Assembly: GCA_002773975.1 (NCBI GenBank)
Contig: PEZR01000136.1
Coordinates: 1-10,899, forward strand
DNA: 10,899 bases
Direction of reading: 5' to 3'
Source of the DNA: Bdellovibrio sp. CG10_big_fil_rev_8_21_14_0_10_47_8
Lineage (GTDB): Bacteria; Bdellovibrionota; Bdellovibrionia; Bdellovibrionales; Bdellovibrionaceae
Under the pieces are notes generated by a model, which searched no databases, was not told the origin of the DNA, and was given only the letters and a program-made list of their open reading frames with translations. Each line of letters starts with the position of its first letter. Positions within the stretch are counted from its first letter, which is position 1. Below are positions 7,389-10,899 of the stretch, piece after piece. Position numbers and translations under genes: made by a program.

Positions 7389-8294
7389 CTTTGATTTTTC
7401 TGAAACTTCAGTAAAAAAACTCCAGATCAAGTTGGTCGCACTCGGTCCTTTGTCGCTAAAAAAAGGCACGGTCGTTGGATATTTCCCATGGGGACCAACA
7501 AGGGCCGAATACTTGAGGTTTGCCACAAAACCCGACCAGGCATGGGGCAGCCCTTCGATAGATACTAAGCGCGCCCGTCGATTGCCACTGGCTTTAAAGT
7601 CAGACACTCGGTAATTCAAATCTCCATCCGTGAGGTCCTTGCTTTGATCCGGGTTTGTCACTCCCATAAAATCCTGAATCGCTCGCAGCGCATGCGATGG
7701 GTTCACCACTGCATCTGCTGTTCCCTGAATCACAATCAGAGAACCGGCAAAGTCCTGAGGTCGACAGTCGTTCACCAGAGAGTCAGAGGGCGGTCCCTCC
7801 CTCAATATTTTTTCTGCCTGAGCAAGAGTTTTTGCCAATCCGTAGGATGGCCCCGAATGAAGAGCCCCGGCCTTAAAGGCCCTCGGAAAACAAGCCATCA
7901 GCCCCGCGGCAGTGGTTGCTCCCGCAGAAATTCCAGTCACATAAAGATCAGGTTGAGAAAGCCCCAAAAGTTTGATGGTTGATTCGATCTGATCCATGAC
8001 CAGCCTGAGCTGACCAGATGTTGCAGTTTGATTTGCGGGCATGTACCAGTTCCAACATCCCAACAGATTAGACCCCTCAGGGACCTGCGGATAAATAACA
8101 ACCATATTGTTGTCTTCTGCGATTTGATCCCAACCCGCGCCCAACGCGATGGTTTCTCCGGACTCGAGACATCCATGGAGGACAACGAGAACTTTGACTG
8201 TTTTTGGATTCATTTTTGTGGGAACAAACATTAAGGATGCGCGCGATGACAACGATAAAAACAAACAGGTCAAAAATAGGGAAATGATTTTCAT
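7371..8294 (-). CDS. exported esterase, PHB depolymerase / feruloyl esterase family
   Basis: A 307-aa alpha/beta-hydrolase with an N-terminal signal peptide (MKIISLFLTCLFLSLSSRA, cut near residue 19-20), hence periplasmic or secreted. Family hallmarks: LHGC (39-42, oxyanion region), GWDQIAEDNNMVVIYPQ, GCWNWY (79-84, typical of the PHB depolymerase/LpqC type), the nucleophile Ser123 in GISAGA, Asp194 in GTADAVV and His251 in GLPHAWSG, completing a catalytic triad. Family members hydrolyse polyhydroxybutyrate oligomers, feruloylated sugars or other esters; substrate cannot be read here. ATG 8294 was chosen because the signal peptide begins there; a GTG at 8360 would add an unlikely leader. No clear ribosome site precedes it. 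It starts 10 bases after the PilZ gene stop, so the two are likely one operon; its 3' end overlaps the facing PilZ-like gene. Confidence 0.85.
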   Translation of the reverse strand: MKIISLFLTCLFLSLSSRASLMFVPTKMNPKTVKVLVVLHGCLESGETIALGAGWDQIAEDNNMVVIYPQVPEGSNLLGCWNWYMPANQTATSGQLRLVMDQIESTIKLLGLSQPDLYVTGISAGATTAAGLMACFPRAFKAGALHSGPSYGLAKTLAQAEKILREGPPSDSLVNDCRPQDFAGSLIVIQGTADAVVNPSHALRAIQDFMGVTNPDQSKDLTDGDLNYRVSDFKASGNRRARLVSIEGLPHAWSGFVANLKYSALVGPHGKYPTTVPFFSDKGPSATNLIWSFFTEVSEKSKSSQRP

Positions 8295-8304
8295 GGAGGC
8301 TAAA

Positions 8305-8601
8305 TTAAACGCGATCCATGATCTTATCAAGAACTTCTGAGGACTTGATAAAACTGACACCCGTTTTTTTGCCCTCTTTCCAAACGACTTCCGCGTTCAG
8401 ATTGTGTCGGCGATTCAGGGCCTTCAAAACTACGGTCACGCGAACCAGGTCGCCTTTTTCAATGCTCAGATCTCTCTCTTGCATCCACTCGAGACAAGCC
8501 CCGGTGACGCTGAGATTGGACACATGGGCGATGAAGTTGCCAGAACGTCCATAGATTTCGATAGAGGCTTTTTCTTTTGTGGGATATCGCATCGCCGGCA
8601 T
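8305..8601 (-). CDS. small PilZ-domain protein
   Basis: A stand-alone PilZ domain of 98 aa, the usual size for a one-domain cyclic di-GMP adaptor in the cytoplasm. It has NLSVTG (29-34), the (D/N)xSxxG motif, and the strand AEVVWKEGKKTGVSFI near the end, typical of PilZ. The upstream arginine motif is degenerate: RYPTK (Arg5...Lys9) instead of RxxxR, so ligand binding may be weak or lost. ATG 8601 has a good ribosome site, AGGAG, 5 bases ahead. A FliA-like GCCGATAA lies 20 bases before the start. It is the first gene of a likely operon with the exported esterase. Confidence 0.85.
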   Translation of the reverse strand: MPAMRYPTKEKASIEIYGRSGNFIAHVSNLSVTGACLEWMQERDLSIEKGDLVRVTVVLKALNRRHNLNAEVVWKEGKKTGVSFIKSSEVLDKIMDRV

Positions 8602-8621
8602 GGTGTCTCCTGACTAGTTCT

Positions 8622-8629
8622 TTATCGGC
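8622..8629 (-). promoter_or_regulatory. FliA (sigma-28)-like -10 element before small PilZ gene
   Basis: On the leftward strand the octamer reads GCCGATAA, the exact sigma-28 -10 consensus, 20 bases before ATG 8601, leaving room for a short leader that contains the AGGAG site. The -35 position (TTAT at a 15-base spacing) is poor. It is one of only two copies noticed in the window, and both precede PilZ genes. Confidence 0.5.
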
Positions 8630-8669
8630 TTCCGCTCGGGGAAAATAAAATTGAAAGTGAAGAAAATGA

Positions 8670-8725
8670 ACACGGAAGTGACCAACTGATCGGCCGTTGC
8701 CTCTCGGGACTCTGCCCTTCCGTGT
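8670..8725. repeat. 9-bp inverted repeat with 38-base loop
   Basis: ACACGGAAG (8670-8678) and CTTCCGTGT (8717-8725) are perfectly complementary. The loop contains CGGCCG and other short self-pairing words. It lies between two divergent genes. On the leftward strand the second arm is followed by a T-rich stretch (TCATTTTCTTC), so it could act as a leader structure or attenuator for the PilZ-esterase operon, a regulator site, or a small RNA. None of these is shown. Confidence 0.45.
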
Positions 8726-8758
8726 CTTCTGTCAATATCATCGACAGCTCTTCTCAAA

Positions 8759-8787
8759 TTGAGACCGCGACCGGCCCGGCCTAAAAC
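8759..8787 (+). promoter_or_regulatory. sigma-70-like promoter for small exported protein
   Basis: TTGAGA (8759-8764) and TAAAAC (8782-8787) are spaced by 17 bases. Transcription would begin near 8794 and give a leader of about 26 bases containing GGAGG at 8811-8815 before ATG 8820. Confidence 0.5.
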
Positions 8788-8819
8788 TTGTATTGACCTA
8801 TTCCAACCCCGGAGGACCT

Positions 8820-9116
8820 ATGAAACCTATTTTGATGGCCGCTTTACTGATCACTGCCAGTCTTTTTTCCACGAGTCGATCTCATGCCGCCGACCTTTTC
8901 GTGATTATCGAGGGTGAAGATGCCGTGGCTGCCTATGAAGCAATGACCGATGCTAAAAATATCACCAGTGAGTTAAATAACTTGGTCTCTCGTGAAGGGC
9001 GCGGAATCACATGTTGGGCACACACGAACTCAGGCACTCCAGAGGATCATCGTTGCCTTGTTCGAGTCGGCCCCCAGGGGCTCTTCGATCAACCCACCGT
9101 TTCGAATGCTAAATAG
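8820..9116 (+). CDS. small exported protein of unknown function
   Basis: I do not recognise this family. The 98-aa product has a clear Sec signal peptide (MKPILMAALLITASLF, cleavage likely after SHA or SHAA near residue 23-24), leaving a mature periplasmic or secreted protein of about 75 residues. The mature part starts ADLFVIIEGEDAVAAYEAM, suggesting a strand followed by a helix, and holds two cysteines (Cys65, Cys79) 14 residues apart that could form a disulphide. No lipobox is present. Start ATG 8820 is fixed by GGAGG five bases upstream; a longer frame from TTG 8793 has no such support. A promoter lies just upstream, so it is probably transcribed alone. It ends 3 bases from the aat stop on the other strand. 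Confidence 0.85.
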   Translation: MKPILMAALLITASLFSTSRSHAADLFVIIEGEDAVAAYEAMTDAKNITSELNNLVSREGRGITCWAHTNSGTPEDHRCLVRVGPQGLFDQPTVSNAK

Positions 9117-9119
9117 TCT

Positions 9120-9758
9120 TTAAACCCCTATTCTTTGCAGAAACTCTTCGCGCGGAATGTATTTCCCGCCAAAGGATCTAGTTACGTCAGTGATCATTTG
9201 CAGATCCATCCAAGTATGACCCTGAGTCTGCAGATGTTCGATCAGCTTCCAAAGACACATTTTTGATGCATTGTCGCGAAGATGAAACATACTCTCACCC
9301 GAGAAAAAAACCTCGCCCTTCTTTGAACTTGTCAGCACACCATAAATTCCACCGATCAGCTCGTCCTGTTCCCAGCACTCCAGAGACAGCGCATGACCTT
9401 GATTGAAGTGGTCAACATACGCGGCTTCCATCTCGGGCAGAATCCAAGTCCCGTCCTGCCCGGGCCTTTTCTGCAATCGACAGGACTGAATGACTCGAGC
9501 AAAAGCTCGATTGACGGTGAAATTCCAGCCCTCATGCTGGCGTTGAAATTTCCGTAGACTTCTTGGAACGTGCAGATCTTTAAATTCCAAAATTCCGCGC
9601 GGATCCGGGGAAAACCATAACAGAGGTAAACCCTCTTGAGGCCAAGGGAAAATTCCATTTTGGTAAGCCTCCTTTAAAACTGAGACCTCCAGCTTACCAC
9701 CAACGGCAACCAATCCTTCAGGGCTGGAATTTCGAGGATTCGGGAAAAGATCCTTCAT
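9120..9758 (-). CDS. aat: leucyl/phenylalanyl-tRNA--protein transferase
   Basis: Aat adds Leu or Phe from aminoacyl-tRNA to proteins with N-terminal Arg or Lys, marking them for ClpS-ClpAP in the bacterial N-degron pathway. The 212-aa protein, of usual length, has GLVAVGGKL (15-23), AYQNGIFPWP (31-40), LLWFSPDPRGIL (46-57), TWILPEMEAAYVDHF (104-118), GGIYGV (136-141), the core FFSGESMFHL (151-160) and DASK-like DNASK (162-166), and ends with DLQMITDVTRSFGGKYIPREEFL. The usual DCQ is DLQ here. ATG 9758 matches the family start; an upstream ATG at 9797 would add 13 unlikely residues. No ribosome site precedes 9758, and the candidate -10 places transcription start at or next to the ATG. Cytoplasmic; probably single-gene, divergent from lysC. 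Confidence 0.95.
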   Translation of the reverse strand: MKDLFPNPRNSSPEGLVAVGGKLEVSVLKEAYQNGIFPWPQEGLPLLWFSPDPRGILEFKDLHVPRSLRKFQRQHEGWNFTVNRAFARVIQSCRLQKRPGQDGTWILPEMEAAYVDHFNQGHALSLECWEQDELIGGIYGVLTSSKKGEVFFSGESMFHLRDNASKMCLWKLIEHLQTQGHTWMDLQMITDVTRSFGGKYIPREEFLQRIGV

Positions 9759-9765
9759 GATGAAT

Positions 9766-9793
9766 ATTCTAACACGAGGCCTGGAGCCTGCAA
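9766..9793 (-). promoter_or_regulatory. candidate aat promoter (leaderless)
   Basis: On the leftward strand TTGCAG (9793-9788) is followed after 16 bases by TAGAAT (9771-9766), a 5 of 6 match to the -10. Only 7 bases separate TAGAAT from the ATG, so transcription should start at about the A of the start codon. Confidence 0.45.
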
Positions 9794-9797
9794 ACAC

Positions 9798-9826
9798 TTG
9801 ATCTTTCCCGCAAGAACGAATAATTC
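9798..9826 (+). promoter_or_regulatory. candidate lysC promoter (very short leader)
   Basis: TTGATC (9798-9803) is followed by AATAAT (9819-9824, 15 bases; 16 if CTTGAT is taken as the -35) or TAATTC (9821-9826, 17 bases). Either puts the transcription start about 3-5 bases before ATG 9836, with no room for a ribosome site. Its -35 lies within 5 bases of the aat -35. Confidence 0.4.
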
Positions 9827-9835
9827 TCTCGGTCT

Positions 9836-10899
9836 ATGTCAGAAAACTTGATCGTCAAAAAATTCGGTGGAACTTCAGTTGGAAGTATCGAGAGAATCGA
9901 AGCCGTCGCCGATCGGGTCCTTAGAGATCTGCATGACAAAAATGAAAAACCGGTGATTGTGGCCTCGGCGATGTCGGGTGAAACCAATCGTTTGGTTGCG
10001 CTCGCCAACCAGATTGATCCTTATTACCGTGGCTCTGCTTATGACATGTTGGTGGCCTCGGGTGAGCAAGTTTCTATTGCTCTGCTAGCCATTGCCCTGC
10101 AGAAGCGAGGCTTCAAAGCAAAACCACTGCTGGCCTATCAGTTGGGAATTGAAACGGATAGCTTGTATTCAAAGGCCAGAATCTTAAATATCCGAACGGA
10201 CTATATCCGCAAGCTTGTTTCTGACGGCATCATTCCCATCGTCGCGGGATTTCAGGGAGTCGATGGAGACATGAATATTACAACACTGGGGCGTGGAGGT
10301 TCGGACACCACCGCCGTCGCTCTGGCCGCGGCCTTGAAATCCAGGGCTTGCGAGATTTACACCGATGTTCCCGCAGTTTTTACTGCAGACCCTAGATTGG
10401 TCAAAAAAGCGCGCGAGATTCCCGCTTTGTCCTTTGAAGAGATGATGGAAATGGCCTCTTTGGGCTCCAAAGTTTTGCACATCCGCTCGGTTGAACTGGG
10501 CGCAAAATACAACGTTCAGATTCATCTGCGATCCACGTTTGAAAAACGCGAAGGAACCTGGATTGTCTCGGAAGCTGATTTAGTCGAAAAACAAAAGGCA
10601 GGTTTAAAAATGGAAAATCCCACCGTCTCAAGTGTTACCCATGATGCCTCAACAGTTGTTATTAAACTCAACCCCGTACCACCGGGAACTGATTTTCTGG
10701 CTGGTCTATTTGAAAAACTTGCCGCTCGCGGTGTCAGCATCGACATCATCACGCAAAGCCAAGGGGAAAAGGGCCAGCGGCTGGCTTTCTCTGTCACTCA
10801 AGAAGACCTTCCCCTCACGGACCAGGTCCTGGACGAGGTTCTTCATGGACAAAACATTGAACGAATCACCATGAACAATATGGCGAAAATTTCTGTGGT
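9836..10899 (+). CDS. lysC: aspartate kinase, 3' end cut by window
   Basis: Aspartokinase phosphorylates aspartate, the first step toward lysine, threonine, methionine and diaminopimelate. The visible 354 codons are open throughout and run past the window end; the usual monofunctional enzyme is about 400-410 aa, so roughly 50 residues are missing. Motifs: KKFGGTSVGS (8-17, ATP/substrate site), ASGEQVS (74-80), GRGGSDTTAVALAAAL (152-167), YTDVPAVFTADPR (175-187, where most relatives have DVDGV), and SFEEMMEMASLGSKVLH (199-215). A first ACT regulatory domain begins near 262 (with ARGVSIDIITQS at 297-308), followed by the start of a second, pointing to feedback control by an end product. ATG 9836 has no ribosome site. 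No second catalytic domain is seen so far; a fusion beyond the window end cannot be excluded. Confidence 0.95.
   Translation, partial: MSENLIVKKFGGTSVGSIERIEAVADRVLRDLHDKNEKPVIVASAMSGETNRLVALANQIDPYYRGSAYDMLVASGEQVSIALLAIALQKRGFKAKPLLAYQLGIETDSLYSKARILNIRTDYIRKLVSDGIIPIVAGFQGVDGDMNITTLGRGGSDTTAVALAAALKSRACEIYTDVPAVFTADPRLVKKAREIPALSFEEMMEMASLGSKVLHIRSVELGAKYNVQIHLRSTFEKREGTWIVSEADLVEKQKAGLKMENPTVSSVTHDASTVVIKLNPVPPGTDFLAGLFEKLAARGVSIDIITQSQGEKGQRLAFSVTQEDLPLTDQVLDEVLHGQNIERITMNNMAKISV

Noticed and set aside
8687..8695. Third GCCGAT word (leftward strand) in the 8602-8819 spacer as another FliA -10
   Set aside because: It reads GCCGATCAG, lacking the final AA, and has no matching -35 or nearby start codon.
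3045..8767. Shared word TTGAGACCG at 3045 and 8759 as a common regulatory box
   Set aside because: It is a single 9-base match, partly accounted for by a -35-like sequence; no extended similarity surrounds it.
9069..9082. GCCCC/GGGGC hairpin near the end of the small exported protein gene as a terminator
   Set aside because: The loop would be only two bases and no T-run follows.

Overview
This window looks like chromosomal DNA from a Gram-negative bacterium of about 50% GC. The best guess is a member of Bdellovibrionota (Bdellovibrio-like), with moderate to low confidence. The grounds are the mix of genes (a Pho two-component system next to polyphosphate enzymes, stand-alone PilZ proteins, small exported proteins), the dense packing, and two sigma-28 (FliA)-type -10 elements in front of PilZ genes. 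No 16S rRNA or other taxonomic marker is present. No insertion sequence, prophage, CRISPR array, tRNA or rRNA gene is visible, and no gene appears broken. Every gap between genes is shorter than 300 bases.

Left part (1-6726): phosphate sensing and polyphosphate. phoU, phoB and phoR run leftward as an operon: phoU and phoB overlap by about 20 bases, and phoR follows phoB after 7 bases. A short Ppx/GppA phosphatase gene diverges from phoU. Further right, ppk1 (polyphosphate kinase) and sixA (phosphohistidine phosphatase) run leftward as a second operon; the sixA ATG directly follows the ppk1 stop. The 3' ends of sixA and ppx overlap tail to tail. The block therefore holds the sensor, regulator and modulator of phosphate starvation together with an enzyme that makes polyphosphate and one that probably degrades it. 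No phosphate transporter (pst) genes lie in the window.

Middle (6727-8601): a divergent intergenic region with two strong inverted repeats separates ppk1 from a PilZ-like protein gene whose product has a C-terminal membrane anchor. This gene converges, with an 18-base overlap, on an exported alpha/beta-hydrolase of the PHB depolymerase/feruloyl esterase family. The esterase follows a small PilZ-domain gene in a leftward two-gene operon. Both PilZ genes carry the exact octamer GCCGATAA just upstream of the start codon.

Right part (8602-10899): a 218-base divergent spacer holds a 9-bp inverted repeat and a sigma-70-like promoter. It is followed by a small exported protein of unknown function, the leucyl/phenylalanyl-tRNA-protein transferase gene aat (leftward), and lysC (aspartate kinase, rightward, cut by the window end). 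aat and lysC diverge from a 77-base region whose candidate promoters lie so close to the start codons that both mRNAs may be leaderless or nearly so.

Most of the window is ordinary housekeeping. The observations most worth testing are the shared FliA-like element in front of both PilZ genes, the paired dyads between ppk1 and the first PilZ gene, and the predicted leaderless aat/lysC pair.
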